A DNA stretch of 64,000 bases from JBOFWL01 sp051653605. Its GTDB lineage: Bacteria; Spirochaetota; Brevinematia; Brevinematales; Brevinemataceae. Positions 1 through 6,057 of the stretch are shown in pieces (within the stretch, counting starts at the first letter, position 1; each line of letters starts with the position of its first letter). Below the pieces are notes generated by a model, which searched no databases, was not told the origin of the DNA, and saw only the letters and a program-made list of their open reading frames with translations. A program made the translations under genes and the position numbers. The stretch spans positions 1 through 64,000 of the forward strand of contig JBOFWL010000009.1 of NCBI GenBank assembly GCA_051653605.1. The letters run 5' to 3'.

Positions 1-242
1 TGGGTACACCCGTAGTCCATTATCCTATTTGGGAATCCCGCGCATTTACCGTGATGTCAGACGCCCCCTATTGGACAACACGTATCGAAATATGGAATAA
101 TAAACATACTTGGGGCATAGGCGCTGAATGGATTCACCAGAAAATATTTCTAGTAAATACCGATAATCATATTCAACACTTAGATATTTCTCATGGATAT
201 AATCTTGTATTAGCAAATTTTGCCTATAAAGCTTATGAATGA
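1..242 (+). CDS. C-terminal end of an unknown protein (5' end outside window)
   Basis: The reading frame is open from base 3 of the window to a TGA at 240-242, so only the last 79 or so residues are present. The visible part alternates aromatic and polar residues and contains WGIGAEWIHQKIFL and DISHGYNLVLANFAY, a pattern compatible with beta-strands of an outer-membrane barrel or a secreted enzyme, but I do not recognise a family with certainty. An internal GTG/ATG at 51-56 has no ribosome site, so the gene clearly starts upstream. Its stop overlaps the start of the next lipoprotein gene by four bases (ATGA), indicating co-transcription. Confidence 0.6.
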   Translation, partial: GTPVVHYPIWESRAFTVMSDAPYWTTRIEIWNNKHTWGIGAEWIHQKIFLVNTDNHIQHLDISHGYNLVLANFAYKAYE

Positions 243-625
243 AATTTTCTATAGTCGTCTTTTTTCTATTATTAAGTTCGTGTTCTACTCAAAATACCGC
301 TCTTAAAAATGAATGGATAGCCAATATCTCCGATCAACCTCTGCATGGTACAGGTTTTAATACTTCGCAAGTATCGGCTATTGAGGTAGATTCAAGCAGT
401 GGTGATATATTTGCAGATGGGAAAGTATACCGATTTAACGAAGCTCGATCAGCAGTTTCAGCGATATACACAATGCAAATGGGCACCTACGTTGGGCTTT
501 TGCTCACTGATAGTGGCTTGAAAACCGCCAAATATACCGATGCCGTATCGACGCCCTCTCAAGGGAAAAATAATTTAGATTTTAACTCACCCACATATAC
601 GCTTGCCACTTTTGTTAGCAATTAA
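239..625 (+). CDS. Putative lipoprotein, function unknown
   Basis: 128 residues. The N-terminus is a short lipoprotein signal: a charged start (MKF), a hydrophobic run and the lipobox LSSC with Cys at residue 15, followed by polar sequence. This predicts export by Sec and lipidation at the cell envelope. The mature part (about 110 residues) has no motif I recognise; it is mostly beta-prone with a conserved-looking YVGLLLTDSG stretch. It overlaps the preceding gene by ATGA and is therefore the last gene of an operon that begins outside the window. A hairpin just downstream could end its transcript. Confidence 0.6.
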   Translation: MKFSIVVFFLLLSSCSTQNTALKNEWIANISDQPLHGTGFNTSQVSAIEVDSSSGDIFADGKVYRFNEARSAVSAIYTMQMGTYVGLLLTDSGLKTAKYTDAVSTPSQGKNNLDFNSPTYTLATFVSN

Positions 626-656
626 AATAAAAAACCCCTCCAGATAGAGGGGGGTA
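626..656. terminator. Hairpin terminator between convergent genes
   Basis: A six-base-pair GC-rich stem (635-640 with 647-652, loop 641-646) lies between the lipoprotein gene and nagB. On the minus strand it is followed by a run of T (complement of the A-run 629-634), so it is a good intrinsic terminator for nagB. On the plus strand the downstream T content is weaker. Confidence 0.65.
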
Positions 657-688
657 AATTATTTATTTATAATAAGATAGATGTCTGA

Positions 689-1423
689 TTAATTTTTATA
701 TCCAATAGCATTAGCAAGTTCTTGATCCAAGAAAATGGTTACATTAGGATGCAGCTTTAAGAAAGTACAAGGGCAAGCTGTTGAAACTTCATCATTCATG
801 AGAAGCATCTTCATAGCATCTATCTTACCAGCGCCTGTAGCGAGCAAAGCAATGGATTTTGCCTTAAGAATATCACCCATACCTTGAGTAAAAGCAGTTT
901 TGGGGACATCTGTTTCGGAAGCAAAATAGCGAGAGTTAGCCTTGATTGTAGCAGCAGCAATCTCAATAACATGAGCATTGGCATGAAGAGTTGAAGCAGG
1001 CTCGTTAAACGCGATATGTCCATTTGGGCCTACGCCTAAAAGTTGAAAATCGCGAGGATTTTTAGCAAGTTCTGCTTGAAAATTAGCCAAAGTTTGTTGT
1101 TGATCACCTACTCCAGCAGGAACATAGGTATTTTTCTTGTCAATATCAATATGATTAAACAAATGTTTATTCATAAAATAACGATAGCTCTGATCATGAG
1201 TTTCAGGCAAACCAACATATTCATCCAAATTAACAGTATGAACATTTTTAAAACTAACGCCTCCAGCCTTATGAATGGCAACCAACTCTGCATAGACTTG
1301 TTCGGCTGTCCCACCCGTTGCTAAACCCAAAACTGGCTTAGGTGTCTGTTTAATAATATCTGCCATCAGTTGAGCCGTAAGCTGGCAACTTTCATTATGA
1401 TTTTTTGTAATAATAACTTTCAT
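689..1423 (-). CDS. nagB: Glucosamine-6-phosphate deaminase
   Basis: 244 residues, the usual short NagB length. It converts glucosamine 6-phosphate to fructose 6-phosphate and ammonia in the cytoplasm, feeding amino sugars into glycolysis. Visible family features are the phosphate loop GLATGGT (residues 33-39), NLDEY with the catalytic Asp67, and GVGPNGHIAFNEP with His136 and Glu141. The start is an ATG with a TAGGAG ribosome site. A reverse-strand promoter (TTGGAA, 17 bp, TATAAT) lies about 36 bases upstream, so the gene is probably transcribed alone. No nagA or transporter is adjacent. Confidence 0.95.
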   Translation of the reverse strand: MKVIITKNHNESCQLTAQLMADIIKQTPKPVLGLATGGTAEQVYAELVAIHKAGGVSFKNVHTVNLDEYVGLPETHDQSYRYFMNKHLFNHIDIDKKNTYVPAGVGDQQQTLANFQAELAKNPRDFQLLGVGPNGHIAFNEPASTLHANAHVIEIAAATIKANSRYFASETDVPKTAFTQGMGDILKAKSIALLATGAGKIDAMKMLLMNDEVSTACPCTFLKLHPNVTIFLDQELANAIGYKN

Positions 1424-1458
1424 TCAAAACTCCTATATCTCTCTTTTAATTGTTCAAA

Positions 1459-1487
1459 ATTATAGCATACTTATCAAATTTTTCCAA
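1459..1487 (-). promoter_or_regulatory. Sigma70-type promoter of nagB
   Basis: Read on the minus strand: TTGGAA (1482-1487), 17-bp spacer, TATAAT (1459-1464), upstream of the nagB ATG at 1423. Confidence 0.65.
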
Positions 1488-1610
1488 CATTTTTTATAAA
1501 GAGTAATGAAGGAAATAAGAGTCTTGCAAGCCTCTTAATTATTTATGCTATTTTGTGTATGTTTTAGCAATGTCATCTATATTTATTGAAAATCTATGAA
1601 ACTAGCCATA

Positions 1611-1640
1611 ATAAAAAAAGCTCCCAATGAAAGGAGCTTT
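1611..1640 (-). terminator. Terminator after the 49-residue peptide gene / feo operon
   Basis: A perfect eight-base inverted repeat (1617-1624 with 1633-1640, loop of eight) is followed on the minus strand by a T-run (complement of 1613-1619). It starts 15 bases after the stop codon of the small basic peptide gene. Confidence 0.8.
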
Positions 1641-1654
1641 AATTATGTGAAAAA

Positions 1655-1804
1655 CTAGATACGGCGACGAAGACCAAGCTTTGCAGAGCGAAGCGGTGCT
1701 GAAAATAAAGCTACAGCGCGAAAAAAACGAGCCAATTTGCGGGAGCGCGGTGCCGATACCGTCTTGACTTCTTGTATATTATGAGTTAAAACTTGATTCG
1801 TCAT
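1655..1804 (-). CDS. Small basic peptide (49 aa) downstream of the feo operon
   Basis: An ATG-started frame of 49 codons ends in TAG at 1655. It has a perfect GGAGG ribosome site four bases before the ATG and an intrinsic terminator right after the stop, both strong signs of a real gene. The product is very basic; the C-terminal half contains RSRKLARFFRAVALF and LGLRRRI, giving an Arg/Lys-rich segment with interspersed hydrophobics that could form an amphipathic helix. It is not one of the small basic ribosomal proteins I know (for example bL34 or bL36). It lies 54 bases after the FeoB-associated gene, so it may belong to the feo transcript. Function is unknown; membrane or nucleic-acid binding is only a guess. 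Confidence 0.6.
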   Translation of the reverse strand: MTNQVLTHNIQEVKTVSAPRSRKLARFFRAVALFSAPLRSAKLGLRRRI

Positions 1805-1805
1805 A

Positions 1806-1852
1806 ATTCCTCCGATTTAGCTATTAGAGTTATCGGCAAAAATCGGGGAAAT
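1806..1852 (-). promoter_or_regulatory. Hairpin that sequesters the ribosome site of the 49-aa gene
   Basis: On the minus-strand RNA, bases complementary to 1840-1852 and 1806-1818 form a 13-position stem with one A-C mismatch and one G-U pair, loop 1819-1839. The whole GGAGG ribosome site (1809-1813) is inside the stem. There is no T-run after it, so it does not look like a terminator. The 5' arm starts six bases after the stop of the upstream FeoB-associated gene, so a ribosome terminating there would be expected to open it (translational coupling, inference). Confidence 0.6.
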
Positions 1853-1858
1853 CTAAAA

Positions 1859-2059
1859 CTAGATCGAAGATTTATTTTTTTTCGGGGGATTATTACTTAT
1901 AATACAAGATCCACAAACAGGTTTTTTTAGACTTTGGCTTGCGTGAGGGCATCCAGAACATTTATTTTCTTGAAAATGGACAACATACAGATAAAGCTTT
2001 TTCAAGGCATGGACAACGATAGGAAGCAGAAGTAAAATTATTATCAGCGTTTTAATCAT
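1859..2059 (-). CDS. FeoB-associated Cys-rich membrane peptide
   Basis: 66 residues: one N-terminal membrane helix (residues 2-21) followed by a cytoplasmic or periplasmic tail with CSGCPHA and VCGSC, i.e. four clustered cysteines. This matches the small FeoB-associated Cys-rich membrane proteins found directly after feoB in many anaerobes. The cysteines could bind iron or an Fe-S centre during Fe(II) import; that role is proposed for the family rather than proven. It follows feoB with a four-base gap, confirming it is the third gene of the feo operon. Confidence 0.8.
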   Translation of the reverse strand: MIKTLIIILLLLPIVVHALKKLYLYVVHFQENKCSGCPHASQSLKKPVCGSCIISNNPPKKNKSSI

Positions 2060-2063
2060 GATA

Positions 2064-4232
2064 CTACCTCACAAATAATATTGCTAGTTGATAGAATAAT
2101 AATGAAATTATATATGGCATAAGCAAATAGAGCACTATTGATAGACGAAATGTTTTTGTATCCAATTCTTGCTTAAGGGCTGCAATAGAGGCAACACAGG
2201 GTAATGTTAGTAAGATAAAAAGCATGAAAGAATAGGCTTTTAGCGGTGCTAAAGGGGTGTCTTCCCACAACTCTCTTAGCTTCTGGACAACACCCGAACC
2301 CCCACTTTCTTCGAGGGTTTCTGTATCTGGTGGCTCAAAAAGTTGTGCTACATTAAAAGTTACCGCACCAATTACAGACATACGCACGGCTTCAGTAAAT
2401 TCCGCCCCTATTTCTTGTAACTCTTCTAAGGGAGAACCTAATTCCGGAAGCTCTTCGTCCTCGGTGGATGTTTCTAATACCTGCCCTAAGAAGCCCACAA
2501 CTGCCTCTTTTGCCACCAAAGATGGCACTATCGACACTACTGGCTCCCATCTCTCCCCAAAACCAAGGGGAACAAAAATTGGACGTATAGCTTTTCCTAT
2601 TTGAGCAAGGTAGGATTGTGAAATATCGCCTTTTGCTGGGAAATAGGAAAATGCCCAAATTAGCATTAACATACCTAAAATAAGCCCCCCCGCCTTCTGG
2701 ATATAAGACCGAGCATGCATCCATGCCGTTCGAAAGACAATTTTTGTATCAGGGACGCGATATGGGGGGAGAACCATTACAAAACATGTGTTGATAGAGC
2801 TGAAATGTGAAAATCTAGAGAAAATCCAGCCCAAGATAACAGCAATAATAATACCACAAAAGTACATACTTGAAAGAATTATAGCGCCATTTGTTGGAAA
2901 AAATGCCGCAGCAAAGAGTGCAAAAACGGTTAATCGTGCTCCACAGCTCATTAATGGAGCTAAAAGTGCGGTTAAACGGCGTTGTTGAGGAGTTTCCAGA
3001 ACCCTTGCGCCGTATATCGCAGGAACATTACAGCCAAATCCTAGCATTAAAGGTAAAAATGCCTTGCCTGAAAACCCAACTTTAGATAAAGGGGCCTCTA
3101 AAAGCACTGCAATACGCGCTAAATAACCACTTTCTTCCAAAAATGCCAGCAAAAAGTAGAGTATAAAGACAAGTGGCACAAAAGTTAATACACCACCTAC
3201 TCCGCCGATCAGCCCGTTTGTAATGAAAGACTGAAGGACATCAGGGGTATCTGAAAGCAATACAGTAGAATAATCTCCTAATTTAGAGGCAATAAACCAA
3301 TCGATAAAGTCGATAAGTGGGTTTGCTGCATTAAAAACAATAGAAAAAAGGCCCGTCATAATAACTGTAAACGATATTAACCCCCAAAAAGGGTGCATCA
3401 GAACATTATCTACCATATGAGTAAACCAAAGAGGGTCTTTCACTCCATCTTTTAGACGAATATTTGCAGATTTAACAAGAATTTCTTTTTTATCAAGCAA
3501 ATCTTGAATAAAATCGGGGATAATGTTAATATTTGTATCGATTATTCCTTCTAATATTTCAGGGGAAACGGCTAGTGATCGCATAATGAGCGTATTCCCT
3601 ACCGAAAGTTGCGCTAGAATAGCTGTTTTACTAATATTAGATGATAATTTTGCAAGCATAAAGCGAGGCATAATAGATTGAAAGGCTTTTTCTAGTTCTT
3701 GATATTTTGCTTGCGTAGAAAGGCTCTTTTTCACTTTAAAGGTACTATAATCTTTATTTTGTGAGAGAAGTGTTTTTAATTCCTCCATCCCCTGCCCTGT
3801 TCGTGCACTAAAAGGAATAAGTTTATATCCCAACTCTTGCTCGAGTGCTTCAATATCGATTTCACTAGAAGTAGTAAATTCATCATAAAAATTAAGCAAC
3901 CCTATCATTGGCACACCCAACTCTGTAAGCTCTGATGAAAGCATTAAATTTTGGTGTAAGTTATTGACATCTATAACGTTAATAAATAGATCGGCTGTCG
4001 ATGAAAAGATTTCATTAGCAGCTATTTCTTCATCCTCCGAACAAGGTGCCAAACTATAGAGACCAGGAAGATCTAAAATATTTATTGGAGAATCGTTAAG
4101 ATGCAATGTTCCTTCTTGGCGAGACACCGTCACTCCAGCCCAATTTCCCACTGTAAACTGGGAGTTTGTTAATATATTTAGCACAGCTGTCTTACCCACA
4201 TTAGGGTTTCCGACAAGAAAAACCTGACTCAT
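2064..4232 (-). CDS. feoB: Ferrous iron transporter FeoB
   Basis: 722 residues from the ATG at 4232; an in-frame TTG at 4247 is rejected because the ribosome site GAGGTAG lies between the two. The cytoplasmic GTPase domain shows G1 GNPNVGKT (residues 8-15), G3 DLPG (54-57), the FeoB-type G4 N-x-x-D (NFYD, 114-117) and G5 SARTG. After a helical spacer comes the multi-helix permease core with the typical HPFWGL, ESGYLARIA and GFGCNVPAI stretches. It imports Fe(II) across the inner membrane. A predicted soluble insertion rich in Glu lies before the last two helices. It follows feoA and precedes the FeoB-associated peptide, a complete feo operon. Confidence 0.95.
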   Translation of the reverse strand: MSQVFLVGNPNVGKTAVLNILTNSQFTVGNWAGVTVSRQEGTLHLNDSPINILDLPGLYSLAPCSEDEEIAANEIFSSTADLFINVIDVNNLHQNLMLSSELTELGVPMIGLLNFYDEFTTSSEIDIEALEQELGYKLIPFSARTGQGMEELKTLLSQNKDYSTFKVKKSLSTQAKYQELEKAFQSIMPRFMLAKLSSNISKTAILAQLSVGNTLIMRSLAVSPEILEGIIDTNINIIPDFIQDLLDKKEILVKSANIRLKDGVKDPLWFTHMVDNVLMHPFWGLISFTVIMTGLFSIVFNAANPLIDFIDWFIASKLGDYSTVLLSDTPDVLQSFITNGLIGGVGGVLTFVPLVFILYFLLAFLEESGYLARIAVLLEAPLSKVGFSGKAFLPLMLGFGCNVPAIYGARVLETPQQRRLTALLAPLMSCGARLTVFALFAAAFFPTNGAIILSSMYFCGIIIAVILGWIFSRFSHFSSINTCFVMVLPPYRVPDTKIVFRTAWMHARSYIQKAGGLILGMLMLIWAFSYFPAKGDISQSYLAQIGKAIRPIFVPLGFGERWEPVVSIVPSLVAKEAVVGFLGQVLETSTEDEELPELGSPLEELQEIGAEFTEAVRMSVIGAVTFNVAQLFEPPDTETLEESGGSGVVQKLRELWEDTPLAPLKAYSFMLFILLTLPCVASIAALKQELDTKTFRLSIVLYLLMPYIISLLFYQLAILFVR

Positions 4233-4312
4233 TAATCTACCTCTCAACAGATATTTTTAGCCTAAATAAAGACAATCAAAGAATTTAACAAGAATTTATA
4301 GAAAAGAATTTA

Positions 4313-4564
4313 TTATTGACATTCAATAATAAGAAGCTCTGCTTCACGGCGACGAAGCGCTATATTTGAATTATTTACCGTAAAAATTACAGGGTCCGTG
4401 TTGGATCGCTTACTAACACTGATAGGACAACCCTCACAAATGCCTAGTCGAGTGAGCTTTTGTTTAGTTTGTTTATCAATATCAGAAAAACTTTTAATAA
4501 TAGCTGCACAATTTCGGTATTCAGGCGTGAGCAACGCTACAGCTGGACATATATGTTTGGTCAA
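4313..4564 (-). CDS. feoA: Ferrous iron transport protein A
   Basis: 83 residues with the SH3-like FeoA fold pattern: LTRLGICEGCPISVSKR in the middle and a final IALRRREAELLIIE strand pair. FeoA is a small cytoplasmic partner that modulates FeoB. Translation begins at TTG (4564) with a GGAGAA ribosome site seven bases upstream; no better ATG exists. The cysteine-containing N-terminus (HICPAVALL) is slightly longer than in many FeoA proteins. First gene of the feo operon; its promoter is inside the terminator of the preceding map gene. Confidence 0.85.
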   Translation of the reverse strand: MTKHICPAVALLTPEYRNCAAIIKSFSDIDKQTKQKLTRLGICEGCPISVSKRSNTDPVIFTVNNSNIALRRREAELLIIECQ

Positions 4565-4586
4565 AGTATTTTCTCCATAAAAAAAA

Positions 4587-4621
4587 GAGTATCTATCTTA
4601 GAATTATAAAGAAAGATACTC
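4587..4621 (-). terminator. Terminator of the bactofilin-map operon
   Basis: Stem of 8 bp (4587-4594 with 4614-4621), an A-A mismatch, 4 more bp (4596-4599 with 4609-4612) and a nine-base loop (4600-4608). On the minus strand it is followed by a T-run (complement of 4579-4586). The loop holds the -10 element of the feo promoter. Confidence 0.75.
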
Positions 4622-4632
4622 TATTAAATCAA
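4603..4632 (-). promoter_or_regulatory. Promoter of the feo operon, nested in the map terminator
   Basis: Read on the minus strand: TTGATT (4627-4632), 18-bp spacer, TATAAT (4603-4608). The predicted start near 4596 leaves only the 3' half of the terminator hairpin in the feo mRNA, so the hairpin would not form there. No convincing Fur box was seen. Confidence 0.6.
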
Positions 4633-4662
4633 GTTTTATTTAATTTTTTTTAGTTTTAAAAA

Positions 4663-5427
4663 CTATTCATCTCGAGCGGTAAGAATAACCGGCCCATCTT
4701 TTGTGATAGCCACTGTATGTTCCCAATGACATGATGGTTTGCCGTCTGTGGTGACTACAGTCCAACCATCGGATAGAACCTTTACTCCAGCTCCTCCTAG
4801 GTTTATCATCGGTTCGATCGCCAATGCCATCCCTATTTCTAGTTTAGGCCCACGGCGTTTAGGATCGTGGTAGTTGACGATACTAATACCATCGTGCATT
4901 CGTTTTCCAATACTATGCCCACAAAAATCGCGCACGATACCATAGCCTTTACGGCGAATCACCGCTTCGATCACTTTTCCTATATCGCCTATATAATTTC
5001 CTGGCTCACATATTTGAATTGCCGCAGCTAACGCCGCTTGCGTGAGATCACTCATCTCTTTAACAGCAGGATCGACATCCCCCACCAAAAAAGTACAGGC
5101 ACTATCGCCAAACCAGCCGTTATACTCAACCCCGATATCAATAGAGACTGCGTCTCCATTTTGGATAACCCTAGGGCCTGGTATACCATGTATCACCTCT
5201 TCATTAAAAGAAATACACGTAGATGCAGGAAAAGGCGTCATCCCTGACGCTGGAATATAACCTTTAAAGGCTGGCCTTGCACCTCGAGAAATAATAAGCT
5301 CTTCAACTGCTAAATCAAGTTTTTTCGCCGTGATACCTGGCTCTATCATTCCTTTTATAAGGGTAAAACAGTCTGCTACTATTTTACCTGCTTGCCTCAT
5401 ATATCCTATTTCTAAACTATTCGGCAT
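4663..5427 (-). CDS. map: Methionine aminopeptidase, type I
   Basis: 254 residues from the ATG at 5427, the standard size for a bacterial type I enzyme. It removes the N-terminal Met from nascent proteins. The five metal ligands are visible in order: SIDIGVE, GDSACTF, FCGHSIGKRMH, LAIEPMI and WEHTVAI. The frame is open for 24 further codons upstream, but those overlap the bactofilin gene and lack family similarity; the chosen start overlaps the end of the bactofilin gene by 11 bases, implying translational coupling. A terminator follows. Confidence 0.95.
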   Translation of the reverse strand: MPNSLEIGYMRQAGKIVADCFTLIKGMIEPGITAKKLDLAVEELIISRGARPAFKGYIPASGMTPFPASTCISFNEEVIHGIPGPRVIQNGDAVSIDIGVEYNGWFGDSACTFLVGDVDPAVKEMSDLTQAALAAAIQICEPGNYIGDIGKVIEAVIRRKGYGIVRDFCGHSIGKRMHDGISIVNYHDPKRRGPKLEIGMALAIEPMINLGGAGVKVLSDGWTVVTTDGKPSCHWEHTVAITKDGPVILTARDE

Positions 5428-5827
5428 CTTTCTTTTCAGCTTTTGATTTGGATATAAAGGTTTTTGTGATATCGTCGAGGTTTTGTTTGCCTTCTCCAAT
5501 AATATCTATACTACCTTGCACAACTACGCCAGGTTCGATCAGCATTCGAGGAGCTCTTACATTCCCCAATACTCGACCCGTTGAAAGAAGCTGAACTTCC
5601 TCCGCAGCATCTATATTTCCTACAAAAATCCCCGCAACAGCAATACTTTTAGTTTTGACTGTATCTGTTTTTAAGCGACCAACAGGGCTAATAAATAGAT
5701 GCTCGTCTACGGTTAACTTGCCTTCGAAGGTACCATCGATACGGAACGACCCCGCAACATGCATTTTGCCATCAAAGCGAGCACCTTCTCCAACCATACT
5801 GTTTGCAATAATCTCTTTCGAGCTCAT
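5417..5827 (-). CDS. Bactofilin
   Basis: 136 residues. The central region (about 12-110) is the right-handed beta-helix of the bactofilin (DUF583) family, with repeating short strands such as GSFRIDGTFEGKLTV, SPVGRLKTDTV and STGRVLGNVRAP. Bactofilins polymerise without nucleotide into cytoskeletal filaments that guide wall synthesis or cell shape, and in spirochaetes they can affect helical morphology. The C-terminal tail is lysine-rich and disordered. A GGAGG ribosome site precedes the ATG and a clear promoter lies upstream. It is the first gene of an operon with map. Confidence 0.9.
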   Translation of the reverse strand: MSSKEIIANSMVGEGARFDGKMHVAGSFRIDGTFEGKLTVDEHLFISPVGRLKTDTVKTKSIAVAGIFVGNIDAAEEVQLLSTGRVLGNVRAPRMLIEPGVVVQGSIDIIGEGKQNLDDITKTFISKSKAEKKDAE

Positions 5828-5869
5828 AATTCCTCCAAAGAAGCCGTTTTATTCAGCAACATTTCTGTT

Positions 5870-5898
5870 ATTATACGATATTTTACTTTTTTCTGCAA
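5870..5898 (-). promoter_or_regulatory. Promoter of the bactofilin-map operon
   Basis: Minus strand: TTGCAG (5893-5898), 17-bp spacer, TATAAT (5870-5875), 42 bases before the bactofilin ATG. Confidence 0.7.
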
Positions 5899-5939
5899 CT
5901 TTTTCTGAATTTTTATTGAGTGATAAAATTTATAATAGA

Positions 5940-5968
5940 TTGCTTTTTTTATTTTATTGTGCTAAACT
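5940..5968 (+). promoter_or_regulatory. Probable promoter of recJ-holB
   Basis: TTGCTT (5940-5945), 17-bp spacer, TAAACT (5963-5968), about 90 bases upstream of the recJ ATG. The -10 is imperfect. Confidence 0.45.
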
Positions 5969-6057
5969 AAAAATTATGTGTCTTTTGTATGATTGCTCAC
6001 TGGGCAATTGCCCTCCACCTTATTATAAAATAACAAATAAAAAGACGGAGTCTACCC

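Noticed and set aside
1655..1804. 49-aa basic peptide as a ribosomal protein
   Set aside because: Size and charge fit loosely, but the sequence shows none of the bL34, bL36 or bS21 patterns.
2257..3085. Several frames opposite or shifted to feoB
   Set aside because: They lie fully within the strongly supported feoB reading frame and have no ribosome sites or family features.
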